From Curtobacterium sp. MCLR17_032 (GTDB lineage: Bacteria > Actinomycetota > Actinomycetes > Actinomycetales > Microbacteriaceae): a DNA stretch of 64,000 nt. The translations under genes were made by a program, and so were the position numbers. The stretch's first letter is position 1. Each line of letters begins with the position of its first letter. Below are positions 35,151 to 44,561 of the stretch, one piece after another. Under the pieces are notes generated by a model, which was not told the origin of the DNA, did not search any database, and worked only from the letters and a program-made list of their open reading frames with translations. The DNA is taken from NCBI RefSeq assembly GCF_003234795.2, contig NZ_CP126268.1, positions 1,550,001 to 1,614,000 on the forward strand, in the 5' to 3' direction.

Positions 35151-37895
35151 TCAGCTCTCGCCGCCCGCGCTGCCGGTCGTGCCGGCGGTCACGTCGTGCA
35201 GACGGTACTTGTCGATCGCCTGCTGCAGGACCGAGGCGTCGAGCTTGCCCTGGCGGACCAGCTGCTGCAGCGTCCGCACGACGACCGAGGGGCCGTCGAT
35301 GTGGAAGAAGCGGCGTGCTGCCGGACGGGTGTCCGAGAAGCCGAAGCCGTCGGCGCCGAGCGTGGCGTAGTCGGTCGGGACGAACGGGCGGATCTGCTCC
35401 TGCACGGCGTGCATGAAGTCGCTGACCGCCACGACGGGGCCCTCGGTCCCGAGCAGACGCTCGGTGACGTACGGGGTGCGCGGCTGCTCGTTCGGGTTGA
35501 GGAACGCGTGCTGCTCGGCGTCCACACCGTCACGGTAGAGCTCGCCCCAGCTGGTGACGCTCCAGACGTCTGCGGAGACGCCCCAGTCCTCAGCGAGGAG
35601 CTGCTGCGCCTCGAGGATCCACGGCACGGCGACACCGGACGCGAGCAGCTGGGCCTTGGGGCCGTCGTGCTCGCTGGCCTTGAGCAGGTACATGCCCTTG
35701 ACGATGCCCTCGACGTCGACGCCCTCGGGCTCTGCCGGCTGCACGAGCGGCTCGTTGTAGACCGTCAGGTAGTACATGACGTTCGGGTCGTCGTGCGACG
35801 GCGTGCCGTCCTCGTTCGTGCCGTACATGCGGTCGAGGCCGGTCCGGACGATGTGTCCGATCTCGTACCCGTACGCGGGGTCGTACGACACGACCGCCGG
35901 GTTCGACGCGGCGAGGAGTGGCGAGTGGCCGTCGGCGTGCTGCAGGCCCTCACCCGTCAGGGTGGTGCGGCCCGCGGTGGCGCCGATCATGAAGCCACGG
36001 GTCATCTGGTCGCCCGCGGCCCAGATCGCGTCACCGGTGCGCTGGAAGCCGAACATCGAGTAGAAGACGTAGACCGGGATCAGCGGCTCGCCCTGCGTCG
36101 AGTACGACGTGCCGACGGCGGTGAAGGCCGCCATCGCGCCGGCCTCGTTGATGCCGACGTGGATGATCTGGCCCTGCGGGCTCTCCTTGTAGGCCAGGAG
36201 GAGCTCACGGTCGACCGACGTGTAGTGCTGGCCGTTCGGGTTGTAGATCTTGGCGGTCGGGAAGTACGCGTCCATGCCGAACGTGCGCGCTTCGTCCGGG
36301 ATGATCGGGACCACGCGGTTGCCGAAGTCCGGCGAGCGGAGCAGGTCCTTCAGCAGACGGGCGAACGCCATCGTCGTGGCGACCTCCTGCTTGCCGGAGC
36401 CCTTCTTCACGACCTGGTACTTCGACTCGTCCGGCAGGTTGACCTGCGTGTACTTCGTGCGACGCTCCGGCACGTAGCCACCGAGTTCACGGCGACGCTC
36501 GTGCATGTACTGGATCGCCTCGTCGTCGTTGCCCGGGTGGTAGTACGGCGGCGTGTAGGGGTTCTCCTCGAGCTGCGCGTCCGTGATCGGGATGCGCATC
36601 TCGTCGCGGAACTGCTTGAGGTTGTCGAGCGTCAGCTTCTTCATCTGGTGGGTCGCGTTGCGGCCCTCGAAGCTCGGGCCCAGGCCGTAGCCCTTGACCG
36701 TCTTCGCCAGGATGACCGTCGGCTGGCCCTTGTGCTCGCTGGCGGCCTTGAACGCCGCGTAGACCTTGCGGTAGTCGTGGCCACCGCGCTTGAGGTTCCA
36801 GATCTGGTCGTCCGAGTAGTCCTTGACCAACTCGAGCGCCTTCGGGTCGCGCCCGAAGAAGTTCTCACGGACGTAGGCACCGTTCTCGGCCTTGTACGTC
36901 TGGTAGTCGCCGTCCGGCGTCGCGTTCATCAGGTTGAGGAGCGCACCGTCGGTGTCGCGGGCGAGCAGGTCGTCCCACTCGCGGCCCCAGACGACCTTGA
37001 TGACGTTCCAGCCCGCACCGCGGAAGAACGCTTCGAGCTCCTGGATGATCTTGCCGTTGCCGCGGACGGGTCCGTCGAGGCGCTGGAGGTTGCAGTTGAT
37101 GACGAAGTTCAGGTTGTCGAGACCGTCGTTCGCGGCGACCTGGAGCTGTCCGCGGGACTCGACCTCGTCCATCTCGCCGTCACCGAGGAAGGCCCAGACC
37201 TGCTGGTCCATGGCGTCCTTGATGCCGCGGTTGGACAGGTACTTGGCCTGCTGCGCCTGGTAGATCGCGTTGATCGGGCCGATGCCCATCGACACGGTCG
37301 GGAACTGCCAGAAGTGCGGCATGAGACGCGGGTGCGGGTACGACGACAGCCCGCCACCGGCGTGGGACTTCTCCTGGCGGAAGCCGTCGAGCTGGTCCTC
37401 GCTCAGGCGGCCTTCCATGTAGGCGCGCGCGTACATGCCGGGGGAGGCGTGACCCTGGAAGAAGACCTGGTCGCCGCCGGACGCGTGGTCCTGCGCGCGG
37501 AAGAAGTGGTTGTAGCCGACCTCGTACATGGCGGCGCTCGACGCGTAGGTCGAGATGTGGCCACCGACCGAGATGCCGGGACGCTGAGCACGGTGCACCG
37601 TGATGGCCGCGTTCCAGCGGATCCACCGCCGGTAGCGACGCTCGAGCTCTTCGTCGCCGGGGAACTCGGGCTCGTCCTCCGGCGCGATCGTGTTGACGTA
37701 GTCGGTCGTCGGGACCATCGGCACACCGAGGTGCAGCTCGTTCGAGCGCTTCAGCAGGCTCTGCATGATCTCGCGAGCCCGCTGGTGTCCGTGGGTAGCG
37801 ACGAGGCCGTCGAGGGACTCACGCCATTCGGCGGTCTCCTCCGGGTCCTGGTCCGTTCCTGCGGTGCTGCGCGGGTCCTGGTCGTTCACCGTCAC
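35151..37895 (-). CDS. aceE: Pyruvate dehydrogenase E1 component (homodimeric type)
   Basis: Thiamine-diphosphate enzyme decarboxylating pyruvate for acetyl-CoA formation, 914 residues. The ThDP motif is [12 protein letters not shown]...[30 protein letters not shown] and [18 protein letters not shown] are typical of the homodimeric E1. The start chosen is GTG 37895, with GAGG 6 nt upstream on the minus strand; GTG 37889 is in frame two codons later. E2/E3 subunits are not in this window. It is directly upstream of fasR, so acetyl-CoA production and fatty acid synthesis genes form one block. Confidence 0.95.
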   Translation of the reverse strand: MTVNDQDPRSTAGTDQDPEETAEWRESLDGLVATHGHQRAREIMQSLLKRSNELHLGVPMVPTTDYVNTIAPEDEPEFPGDEELERRYRRWIRWNAAITVHRAQRPGISVGGHISTYASSAAMYEVGYNHFFRAQDHASGGDQVFFQGHASPGMYARAYMEGRLSEDQLDGFRQEKSHAGGGLSSYPHPRLMPHFWQFPTVSMGIGPINAIYQAQQAKYLSNRGIKDAMDQQVWAFLGDGEMDEVESRGQLQVAANDGLDNLNFVINCNLQRLDGPVRGNGKIIQELEAFFRGAGWNVIKVVWGREWDDLLARDTDGALLNLMNATPDGDYQTYKAENGAYVRENFFGRDPKALELVKDYSDDQIWNLKRGGHDYRKVYAAFKAASEHKGQPTVILAKTVKGYGLGPSFEGRNATHQMKKLTLDNLKQFRDEMRIPITDAQLEENPYTPPYYHPGNDDEAIQYMHERRRELGGYVPERRTKYTQVNLPDESKYQVVKKGSGKQEVATTMAFARLLKDLLRSPDFGNRVVPIIPDEARTFGMDAYFPTAKIYNPNGQHYTSVDRELLLAYKESPQGQIIHVGINEAGAMAAFTAVGTSYSTQGEPLIPVYVFYSMFGFQRTGDAIWAAGDQMTRGFMIGATAGRTTLTGEGLQHADGHSPLLAASNPAVVSYDPAYGYEIGHIVRTGLDRMYGTNEDGTPSHDDPNVMYYLTVYNEPLVQPAEPEGVDVEGIVKGMYLLKASEHDGPKAQLLASGVAVPWILEAQQLLAEDWGVSADVWSVTSWGELYRDGVDAEQHAFLNPNEQPRTPYVTERLLGTEGPVVAVSDFMHAVQEQIRPFVPTDYATLGADGFGFSDTRPAARRFFHIDGPSVVVRTLQQLVRQGKLDASVLQQAIDKYRLHDVTAGTTGSAGGES

Positions 37896-37975
37896 CGTTG
37901 ACCTCGTTCGTTCTCGTGGTGGTGGACATGTCGGGCCGTCGGTGGTCGGATCACGACCGGGGACGGGCCGCGTCC

Positions 37976-37981
37976 ACTCTA
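37976..37981 (-). promoter_or_regulatory. Candidate -10 box of aceE
   Basis: TAGAGT on the minus strand, giving a 5' untranslated region of about 75 nt. Identified by pattern only. Confidence 0.4.
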
Positions 37982-38053
37982 GGCCCCCGCACCGACGCTC
38001 CCGCTGACGGCGACGCGCACCGGACGCCACTTGCGTTCGGACGACGTCGGCGT

Positions 38054-38059
38054 AGCATG
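38054..38059 (+). promoter_or_regulatory. Candidate -10 box of ahpE
   Basis: TAGCAT about 80 nt before the ahpE ATG, in the gap divergent from aceE. Confidence 0.5.
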
Positions 38060-38138
38060 GCCGACCGTGCGTCCGCGACCGGTGGACGTGTGGAACCGTA
38101 GGGCACACCCAACGCCCTGGGAGAGAAGCACCCCAACG

Positions 38139-38627
38139 ATGGCTCTGGAGATCGGCTCACTCGCGCCGGACTTCGAGCTCCCGAACCAGTTCGGTGAGCA
38201 CGTCCGACTCAGCGACCACCGCGGACACCGCCCGGTCGCCCTCGTCTTCTTCCCCCTCGCGTTCTCGTCCACCTGCACGGACGAGCTCTGCACCCTGCAG
38301 GACAACATCGCGATGTTCCAGGACCAGCGCATCGAGCTGATCGGCATCTCGGTCGACTCGAAGGCGACGCTCCGCTCCTTCGCGCAGGTCAACGGCTACG
38401 ACTTCGAGCTGCTGGCGGACTTCTGGCCGCACGGCGCCGTCTCGAAGGAGTACGGCGTCTTCCTCGAGAAGAAGGGCTTCGCCACCCGCGCGACCTTCGT
38501 CATCGACGTGAACGGTCGCATCAAGGCCTCGATCATCACCGAGCCGGGTGTCGCGCGCGACGTGACGGAGTACCGGGCTGCCCTCGACCGGCTCGCGGCC
38601 TGCGCCGCACCGGTCCCCGTCGCCTGA
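38139..38627 (+). CDS. ahpE: Peroxiredoxin (AhpE type)
   Basis: Thiol peroxidase of the AhpE group, 162 residues. Peroxidatic Cys is C46 in [19 protein letters not shown]; a second Cys, C51, follows five residues later, as in the AhpE/one-Cys group rather than typical two-Cys enzymes. It reduces hydrogen or organic peroxides with an unidentified thiol donor (mycothiol/mycoredoxin is usual in actinobacteria). GAGAGAAG precedes the ATG. Divergent from aceE, as ahpE lies near aceE in mycobacteria. Confidence 0.92.
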   Translation: MALEIGSLAPDFELPNQFGEHVRLSDHRGHRPVALVFFPLAFSSTCTDELCTLQDNIAMFQDQRIELIGISVDSKATLRSFAQVNGYDFELLADFWPHGAVSKEYGVFLEKKGFATRATFVIDVNGRIKASIITEPGVARDVTEYRAALDRLAACAAPVPVA

Positions 38628-38717
38628 GCCGCCCCCGTCGCCTCAGCCTCGACCCCTCCACGACGGTGTCGGTTCCGAACTCCGGGTGACGTCACGAGAC
38701 GTCGGACTGGAGGCACG

Positions 38718-39647
38718 GTGCGCGTCACCGACACCGGTGCGGCCCCGCAGGTCGGGACCGGCCAGACCGAGCGGTACGCGCCGTACCCCGTCGTCGCCGA
38801 CGCGACACGGTGGGCCCTCATCACGACGACCGTGACTACGAGTGCCGGCCCGACGGTCGTCCAGCACCGGCCCGGACCCCGCCCGCTGTTGTTCCTGCAC
38901 GGCGTCGCCGGATCGTGGACCACGTGGACACCGCTCCTGTCCGCAGCCGACGGCGTCGACGGGCGGGGCCTGGTGCTCGTCGACCTGCCCGGCTGGGGCT
39001 CCTCGCCGGCACCGGCCGTGCCGCTCGACGTCGACGAGTCCTCGCAGGTCCTGGTCGACGTCCTCGACGCCCTCGGCCTCGACCGGGTCGACGTGGTCGG
39101 CCACTCGATGGGGGCCTTCGTCGGCCTCCACCTCTCCATCACCCGGCCGGACCGGGTGCGGTCCCTCGGCCTCGTCTCCGGCACCACCTTCGCCACCGCT
39201 GCCGCCGCACGTCACCCGGTCCGGGCCCTGCGGACGCTGCCGGCCTTCACACTGCTGCGTGCCGGGCTGGCCGTGACCCGTGGAGCCGCCCGGGGCCTCC
39301 TGCGCGCACTCGCCCGGATCGGACTGCTGCCGCTGCTGGCCGGACCGGTGTTCGCCGCCGTTCGACAGCTGCCACCGAGCGTGCTGCAGGCGTTCGTCGA
39401 CGAGTTCCGTCCGGCCGGCTTCCTCGGCGCGGCCCGCTCGGCCGCGCGCTACGACACTCGGCGCTGGGCCGAGGTGCGGTGCCCGGTCGTGGCGGTCGCG
39501 GGCCGGCAGGACGTGTTCGCGCGGGTCGACGACCTGGCGCGTCTCCGTGGTGTCCTGCCGGAGGTCCGCACGGTCCTCCTGGAGGACTGCGGGCACTTCG
39601 CACACGTCGAACGCCCGGACGCGGTGGTCCGCGAACTGCTCAGCTGA
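38718..39647 (+). CDS. Alpha/beta-fold hydrolase
   Basis: 309 residues with the oxyanion strand FLHGVAGSWTTW, nucleophile elbow GHSMGAF (Ser near residue 132), Asp in VAGRQDVFARVD and His in CGHFAHVERP, a complete catalytic triad. The substrate is unknown (esterase, lactonase or C-C hydrolase are all possible). GTG start with GGAGG 6 nt upstream. Its last 8 nt overlap the convergent L,D-transpeptidase gene. Confidence 0.85.
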   Translation: MRVTDTGAAPQVGTGQTERYAPYPVVADATRWALITTTVTTSAGPTVVQHRPGPRPLLFLHGVAGSWTTWTPLLSAADGVDGRGLVLVDLPGWGSSPAPAVPLDVDESSQVLVDVLDALGLDRVDVVGHSMGAFVGLHLSITRPDRVRSLGLVSGTTFATAAAARHPVRALRTLPAFTLLRAGLAVTRGAARGLLRALARIGLLPLLAGPVFAAVRQLPPSVLQAFVDEFRPAGFLGAARSAARYDTRRWAEVRCPVVAVAGRQDVFARVDDLARLRGVLPEVRTVLLEDCGHFAHVERPDAVVRELLS

Positions 39648-40584
39648 ACTCGATCGGCGTCCCGATCGGCAGCTTCGCGAGCGCATCGGTCATCGCGGCC
39701 GTGATCCGGACGCAGCCGTGCGAGGAACCGGTCGGGTCCGGGTAGAAGTGCAGCGCCGTGAGGGCCGCGTTGCCGCCGTACCCGGAGAGCTTCGACGAGT
39801 GCGCACCGGTCAGCGAGATCGGGTGACCCTGCGTGTACCCGACCTGCGGGTCGACGTAGTTCGCCTCCATGTACGTCTTCGTGTCCGCCGGTGTCGGGTC
39901 GTCGGGCGTGCCGAGCCGTGCGGTCTCGCTCGTCTCGACGGTGCCGTCGCGGTGCACGATGGCGATGGTGGAGGTCGCGTTGTCGATCCGGACCTCCCGG
40001 TCGATGCCCGCGAGTGTGAAGTCGGCAGCGCGGGCCCAGGCGAACGTCGAACTCGGGGCCTCGGCGACGCCGCCGTCGCCGGGCGTCCGGTTCCGGGACG
40101 GCGTCGAGACGAGGAGCATGCCGCCGTCCGCGCCGGCCGATCGACCCCAGACGGCGGTCGCGGTCGGCGTGTTGATCGTCGACACCGACGAGGACAGCGT
40201 CGCCACCGGAGCGGCGTCGGCGTCGGGCGCGGCGTAGAGCGGGACGAGCGGGGACTTCGGGGTCGCGGTGGTCCACTCGTTCCGAGCGTCGACCTGCGAG
40301 CCGTCGAGGAGTTGACCGATCACGGCGTCGTGGAAGGCCAGGGGGAGTGCGGCGAGGGCCTGGTCCGACGGGCGGTCGGGCACGGCCGGCAGCGGCGTGC
40401 GGGACGGGGTGGGCGTGGCGGTGGCGGTGGCCACGGCCGCTGCGGGGGTGGGGCGGGCCTCCCGGTCGGAGTCGGTGAGGGACCACGCGACCGTGGCGGC
40501 GGCGACCACGACGGCGAGCGCCCCGGCGCCGACGATCCACCGGCGTCGTGCGGTGCCCTGCTGTGGTGCTGACGGTTCCGTCAT
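39640..40584 (-). CDS. L,D-transpeptidase (YkuD domain), membrane anchored
   Basis: Peptidoglycan cross-linking enzyme (3-3 links) or related sculpting activity outside the membrane. One N-terminal membrane anchor (RRRWIVGAGALAVVVAAATVAW, residues about 13-33), an Ala/Thr/Pro-rich spacer, and a C-terminal YkuD domain with the active-site motif SSHGCVRI near residue 295 and upstream His in LTALHFYPD. 314 residues. ATG 40584 is preceded by GGGGA. The spacer includes a copy of the GGGAGGC motif. Convergent overlap of 8 nt with the hydrolase gene. Confidence 0.9.
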   Translation of the reverse strand: MTEPSAPQQGTARRRWIVGAGALAVVVAAATVAWSLTDSDREARPTPAAAVATATATPTPSRTPLPAVPDRPSDQALAALPLAFHDAVIGQLLDGSQVDARNEWTTATPKSPLVPLYAAPDADAAPVATLSSSVSTINTPTATAVWGRSAGADGGMLLVSTPSRNRTPGDGGVAEAPSSTFAWARAADFTLAGIDREVRIDNATSTIAIVHRDGTVETSETARLGTPDDPTPADTKTYMEANYVDPQVGYTQGHPISLTGAHSSKLSGYGGNAALTALHFYPDPTGSSHGCVRITAAMTDALAKLPIGTPIEFS

Positions 40585-40780
40585 CGAAGTCCCCGTTCCC
40601 CTGTGTTCATGGTGCTTCCGCCTGGGCACATGGTGCTCTTGCCCGGACGGCGTCCTGGCACGCTGCCCTTCCTCCACAGCATCCCAGACGGTGCTGCGTC
40701 GTCCACAGGCATGCCAGCGCGGGCATGGGCGTGGACGGGTGGTGCGTATGCTCGCGGCAACGACCACCGAGGGGGAACCG

Positions 40781-41833
40781 ATGGCCACACCCTGGACCGG
40801 CATCATCGAGGATGCACGGCACTACCCGTCACCGCACAACTCGCAGCCCATCGTGGTGCGGGTGGAGGACGACCGGACCGCGACCGTCTTCTACGACCTG
40901 CGGCGCGGACTGCCGGCGGAGTCCTTCGGGATCCCGTTCGGGCACGTCTGCGCCGGCGTCTTCCTCACCGGGCTCGACCTGGTGGCCCGGGCGCACGGCT
41001 TCGCGGTGACCGAGTCGCTCGACCACGCCGAGATGGACTTCGGCCGGGTCGACCGCGACCCGGCGGACCACCTGCACCGGCTGGGCAGCGTGACGCTCAC
41101 GCCGCACCCGGCGACGGCTGCCGACCGGGAGGCCCTGCACGGCTTCCTCGCGCGGCGCACCTCGCGCAGGCCCTACGACGCGACCCTGGTCGACGACGAC
41201 GCGATCCGGGCCTCGGAGTCGATCGCGGCCCAGGCCGGACACAGGTTCCGGACGACGGCGGACCGGGCCACGGTCGACGAGATCGTGCGGGTCAACCAGG
41301 CGACGCTGTTCGACGACCTGCGGAACGACGCGGTGCACACCGAGATCCTGCACTGGCTGCGGTTCTCGAAGCGCCAGGCGGCGGACACCGGCGACGGGCT
41401 GTCGGCCGAGACGATGCTCATGCCGGGGCCGGTGCTGAAGTTCGCGATGGAGCACCGTGGGCTGTGGGAAGCACCCGGCATCGGTGCCACCTTCAAGAAG
41501 GTCTACCTGTCGACGATGCGGGGCGTGCGGCAGCTCGGGTGGCTCGAGGGGCCGTTCGGGTCGCCGGCGGAGTACGTCGAGGCGGGTCGGACGTTCATGC
41601 GGATCTGGTTGGACCTCGACGCGCGGGGGATCGCCCTGCACCCGTTCGGGACGGTCATCACGAACCCGCGGTCACACGCGGCGTTCGTCGAGCGTGCCGG
41701 CGTCGACGAGTCCGACGGTCGGATGGCGTGGATGCTGTTCCGTTTCGGCCGGAGTGCGCCACCACCCCTGGCGCATCGACGACCCGCGTCGGCGATGACG
41801 CTCACCGCGACTGCGGACGGCGGTGCCTCGTGA
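40781..41833 (+). CDS. Nitroreductase-like FMN protein (Acg family)
   Basis: 350-residue protein of the Acg nitroreductase-like family, recognised from the start WTGIIEDARHYPSPHNSQPIVVRV, the FLARRTSRRPY segment and a C-terminal MLFRFGRS. Mycobacterial Acg is a dormancy protein that binds FMN but is not a classical nitroreductase, so an oxidoreductase role should not be assumed. GGGGG lies just before ATG 40781. Its stop overlaps the next start (GTGA), so it is coupled to the ligase-like gene and the two probably share a pathway. Confidence 0.82.
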   Translation: MATPWTGIIEDARHYPSPHNSQPIVVRVEDDRTATVFYDLRRGLPAESFGIPFGHVCAGVFLTGLDLVARAHGFAVTESLDHAEMDFGRVDRDPADHLHRLGSVTLTPHPATAADREALHGFLARRTSRRPYDATLVDDDAIRASESIAAQAGHRFRTTADRATVDEIVRVNQATLFDDLRNDAVHTEILHWLRFSKRQAADTGDGLSAETMLMPGPVLKFAMEHRGLWEAPGIGATFKKVYLSTMRGVRQLGWLEGPFGSPAEYVEAGRTFMRIWLDLDARGIALHPFGTVITNPRSHAAFVERAGVDESDGRMAWMLFRFGRSAPPPLAHRRPASAMTLTATADGGAS

Positions 41834-43404
41834 AGCGCGCGGCGGTGTTCACGGTGGTGTGGGTCGTCGAGGCGGTCGTCGGACTGTTCATGCCGCGGGT
41901 CGGGACGCACAAGTTCCTGCTCGCGCCGGGCATCGAGCCGCTCCGGTGGACCCTCGGGCGGTGGCGTGCGTGGCGGACGGCGGAGCTCGCGGCGAAGCGG
42001 GTGCCCGCGTACCGGGCGTTCCTGGCGGGCGCGGGGCGTTCCTCCCGGCTGGACACGCGCAGCGGGATCGCCACGGCCTTCTCGGGGCTGCCGGAGATGG
42101 ACAAGGAGTCCTACGTCAAGCGGTGGACGATCCCGGAGCGGTGTCTCGACGGACGGCTGCCGCGACGCGGTGTCGTCGTGGACGAGTCGTCCGGGTCCTC
42201 CGGCGTGCCGACCAGCTGGGTGCGCGGCCCGGACGAGCGTCAGGCGACCCGGCAGCTGCTGCAGCTCGGGTTCGCCCGCACCTCGAAGGAACTGGCGAAG
42301 CAGCCGTTCGTGCTCAACGCGTTCTCGCTCGGCGCGTGGGCGACCGGTATGAACGTCACGGCGTCGCTCACCGAGTCCACGATGATCAAGTCGATCGGGC
42401 CGGACCGCGACAAGATCGTGCAGACGATGCAGGAGTTCGGCACCGGGTTCACCTACGTCATCCTCAGCTACCCGCCGTTCCTCAAGGCGCTGTTCGAGGA
42501 CGACCGGATCGACTGGCGTGAGTACACGATCGTCGCGGCGTTCGGCGGCGAGGGCATCAGCGAGAACATGCGCGCCCACATCGAGCAGTACGCGCACACC
42601 GTCCTCGGCTCCTACGGGGCGAGCGACCTCGAGATCAACCTGGGGATCGAGACCGGCTTCTCGGTGGCGGTGCGGAAGGCGATCGCGGCCGACCCGGCAC
42701 TGTCGAGCGCGCTGACGAAGCAGTCCGAGTACGGCGTCCTGCCGATGGTCTTCCAGTTCAACCCGTTCGGGTACCTCATCGAGACGAACGACCGCGGCGA
42801 GCTCGTCGTCACGATCACCCGCTCCGAGAACATCAGCCCCCGCATCCGGTACAACATCCACGACCGCGGACACGTGGTGCGGATGCGTGACCTCAAGCCC
42901 GTGCTGCGGGCGACCGGGCACGAGGACCTGCTCGCCGAGGCGGAACTCGACCTGCCGCTGCTGTTCCACTACGGCCGCTCGGACCTGTCGGTCGACTTCA
43001 ACGGTGCCGTCGTCGCGCCCGATGCCGTTCGGGACGTCGTCTACGGCGATCCCGTCCTGCTCGAAGCCGTCGAGAACCACCGGCTGATCAGCTACGAGGA
43101 CGACCAGGGCAACCGGCAGCTGCACATCGCCTTCCAGCTCGCCGCGTCCGCCGAGTCGTTCGATGCAGACCCTGCCCGGCCGGCCGTCGTCGCCGAACTC
43201 CGACGGCTGAACCGTGACTTCTCGAACGCGATCCGCACCGCGCCGGACGGCACCCTGCCGACCGTGGCGTTCTACCCGTACCGGACGGGGCCGTTCCGTG
43301 AGGATGGTCGGAAGCTCAAGAACGAGTACGTGTGGCAGCTCGGACCCGGGTCGGTCGACGAGTGGGACCTGGACCTCGGATGGGTGGCGTCGAAGGACGT
43401 CTGA
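41830..43404 (+). CDS. Phenylacetate-CoA ligase/CapK-like protein
   Basis: 524 residues with the adenylate-forming enzyme landmarks of the PaaK/CapK/LuxE group: a Ser/Gly-rich P-loop DESSGSSGVPTSWVRG near residue 120, FGGEGISE near 240, GSYGASDLEINLG near 260, and ISPRIRYNIHDRGHVV (Asp of the ATP/ribose site) near 335. There is a hydrophobic N-terminal helix (VFTVVWVVEAVVGLFM), suggesting membrane association. It may activate a carboxylate as adenylate; CoA or protein transfer is not established. Translationally coupled to the nitroreductase-like gene. Confidence 0.78.
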   Translation: MKRAAVFTVVWVVEAVVGLFMPRVGTHKFLLAPGIEPLRWTLGRWRAWRTAELAAKRVPAYRAFLAGAGRSSRLDTRSGIATAFSGLPEMDKESYVKRWTIPERCLDGRLPRRGVVVDESSGSSGVPTSWVRGPDERQATRQLLQLGFARTSKELAKQPFVLNAFSLGAWATGMNVTASLTESTMIKSIGPDRDKIVQTMQEFGTGFTYVILSYPPFLKALFEDDRIDWREYTIVAAFGGEGISENMRAHIEQYAHTVLGSYGASDLEINLGIETGFSVAVRKAIAADPALSSALTKQSEYGVLPMVFQFNPFGYLIETNDRGELVVTITRSENISPRIRYNIHDRGHVVRMRDLKPVLRATGHEDLLAEAELDLPLLFHYGRSDLSVDFNGAVVAPDAVRDVVYGDPVLLEAVENHRLISYEDDQGNRQLHIAFQLAASAESFDADPARPAVVAELRRLNRDFSNAIRTAPDGTLPTVAFYPYRTGPFREDGRKLKNEYVWQLGPGSVDEWDLDLGWVASKDV

Positions 43405-43438
43405 GAGGGTCCCTCCGGGTCGGTGGTGCCGCCGCGCG

Positions 43439-43999
43439 TCAGTGGTACTGGGGCGGCCAGTCGAACGTTGCCGGCGGGTGCGGGACCTCGCCGATCGTCG
43501 TCACGTCGAGTCCGATCTGCCGCAGGTTCGTCAGCTCGATGGACCGCGGGTTGCCGAAGTACCGCTTGCCGTCCACCCACACCGTCAGCTCGCCACGCAA
43601 CCCGCCGACGTGTGCGGGGCCGAGGGAAACACCCCACTCGTCGAAGAACTGCCCCAGCGTGAACGTCCGGCGGGTCGGTGACTCGACGTGCAGGATGCCC
43701 GACGTGTCGTGCGTGTGCAGCTGCGCGGCGAACCGCTGCGACTTCGAGTGCCCGACGTTTCCCGGCACGACGACCGGTGTGTCGCCGTCCGTGATCGTCA
43801 GGTGGGTGTGGACGTGCTCGGCCAAGCGTTCGCCCCAGACGTTCTCGAGCCCGGCCTCCTGTGCCCGGTGCCCCAGGTCTGTCGGGCGCGGCCACGGGGG
43901 TGCGACCGACGTCGTGTCGGCACCGGGGGTCGAGCAACCGGTGAGCAGGGCGACGAGGACGGCGGCGACGACGACGGCGGGGGAGCGGCGCATGCGCAC
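43439..43999 (-). CDS. Hypothetical lipoprotein, His-rich conserved domain
   Basis: 186 residues with a lipoprotein signal peptide (MRRSPAVVVAAVLVALLTGC, lipid Cys at 22). The mature domain has EHVHTHLTI and AAQLHTHDTSGILHVESPT, two His clusters that could bind metal, followed by FTLGQFFDEWGVSLGP and WVDGKRYFGNPRS. This domain occurs in other secreted actinobacterial proteins but I cannot name a function. ATG 43993 is an alternative start. It is convergent with the ligase-like gene (34-bp gap). Confidence 0.75.
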   Translation of the reverse strand: MRMRRSPAVVVAAVLVALLTGCSTPGADTTSVAPPWPRPTDLGHRAQEAGLENVWGERLAEHVHTHLTITDGDTPVVVPGNVGHSKSQRFAAQLHTHDTSGILHVESPTRRTFTLGQFFDEWGVSLGPAHVGGLRGELTVWVDGKRYFGNPRSIELTNLRQIGLDVTTIGEVPHPPATFDWPPQYH

Positions 44000-44039
44000 G
44001 AGCGTAATCAGGGGACCGGCGTCGCTCTCGGCGCACCCG

Positions 44040-44045
44040 TAGGAT
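44040..44045 (+). promoter_or_regulatory. -10 box of tRNA-Val
   Basis: TAGGAT, 26 nt before the mature tRNA 5' end. Confidence 0.5.
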
Positions 44046-44071
44046 GTGGGGTGCGCCGCAAGCGGTGTGAG

Positions 44072-44144
44072 GGGCCTTTAGCTCAGCTGGTAGAGCGCCA
44101 CGTTTACACCGTGGATGTCGTCGGTTCGATCCCGGCAGGGCCCA
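44072..44144 (+). tRNA. tRNA-Val (TAC)
   Basis: 73-nt cloverleaf. Acceptor GGGCCTT pairs with AGGGCCC (one U-G pair); anticodon stem CCACG/CGTGG with loop TTTACAC, anticodon TAC; T loop GGTTCGATCC. Discriminator A; full CCA is not encoded. Confidence 0.95.
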
Positions 44145-44483
44145 CCGAGCAACAGCACTCGATCGGCTCGTCAGTCCGTCTGGCGGGGATCCCGAGTCGC
44201 GACAGGCTTGCCGGATTCGTGCTCCGAGCGGCGCGAACGGGTCTCGTCCGTCGACCTCCTGTCCACGGCGCTCGCGAACGACGGTTCATGCGGCCCGAAC
44301 CTGTGCTCGCAGACGTTCGTCTGTCGTCCCGTCAGTGTGCCGAGCAGTGGACCGCCCACCTGGGACAGCGGCTGTCCGACCCGCTGTCGGAGTCGGATCG
44401 AGGAGAAGGTCCGGAGCGCCGTCCCTTCCCCCGACAGACTCCAGTCCCCTCGACGAGGGCCTCCGGAAAGATGGAAGCTGTGC

Positions 44484-44516
44484 TGACTGGCGGGTGACTG
44501 GCGGGTGACTGGCGGG
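44484..44516. repeat. Tandem repeat, 3 x 11 bp
   Basis: Three perfect copies of TGACTGGCGGG at 44484, 44495 and 44506. They lie 34-66 nt upstream of the XRE-gene -10 box and could be protein-binding sites or simple slippage. Confidence 0.8.
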
Positions 44517-44549
44517 ATCGTGGCGTGGTGATCGCGGGTTGCGGCTTCA

Positions 44550-44555
44550 TAGGCT
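44550..44555 (+). promoter_or_regulatory. -10 box of XRE gene (leaderless)
   Basis: TAGGCT exactly 6 nt before ATG 44562. Confidence 0.6.
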
Positions 44556-44561
44556 CACCCC

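Larger units (their letters stand above)
44145..44561. other. 417-bp gap after tRNA-Val
   Basis: No credible gene on either strand. It contains three exact tandem copies of TGACTGGCGGG (44484-44516) and, at its end, the -10 box of the XRE gene. No copy of the tRNA 3' end that would mark an attachment site was noticed here. Confidence 0.5.

Noticed and set aside
34743..37901. 1052-codon plus-strand frame opposite aceE and fasR
   Set aside because: Val/Leu/Arg/Asp-rich with no domain; aceE on the other strand has complete ThDP motifs over the same bases.
44104..44289. Minus-strand frame inside and after tRNA-Val
   Set aside because: It is the reverse of the tRNA and the following noncoding gap, a frequent artefact.
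44145..44561. Integration (attachment) site next to tRNA-Val
   Set aside because: No integrase gene and no duplicate of the tRNA 3' end was recognised in the window.
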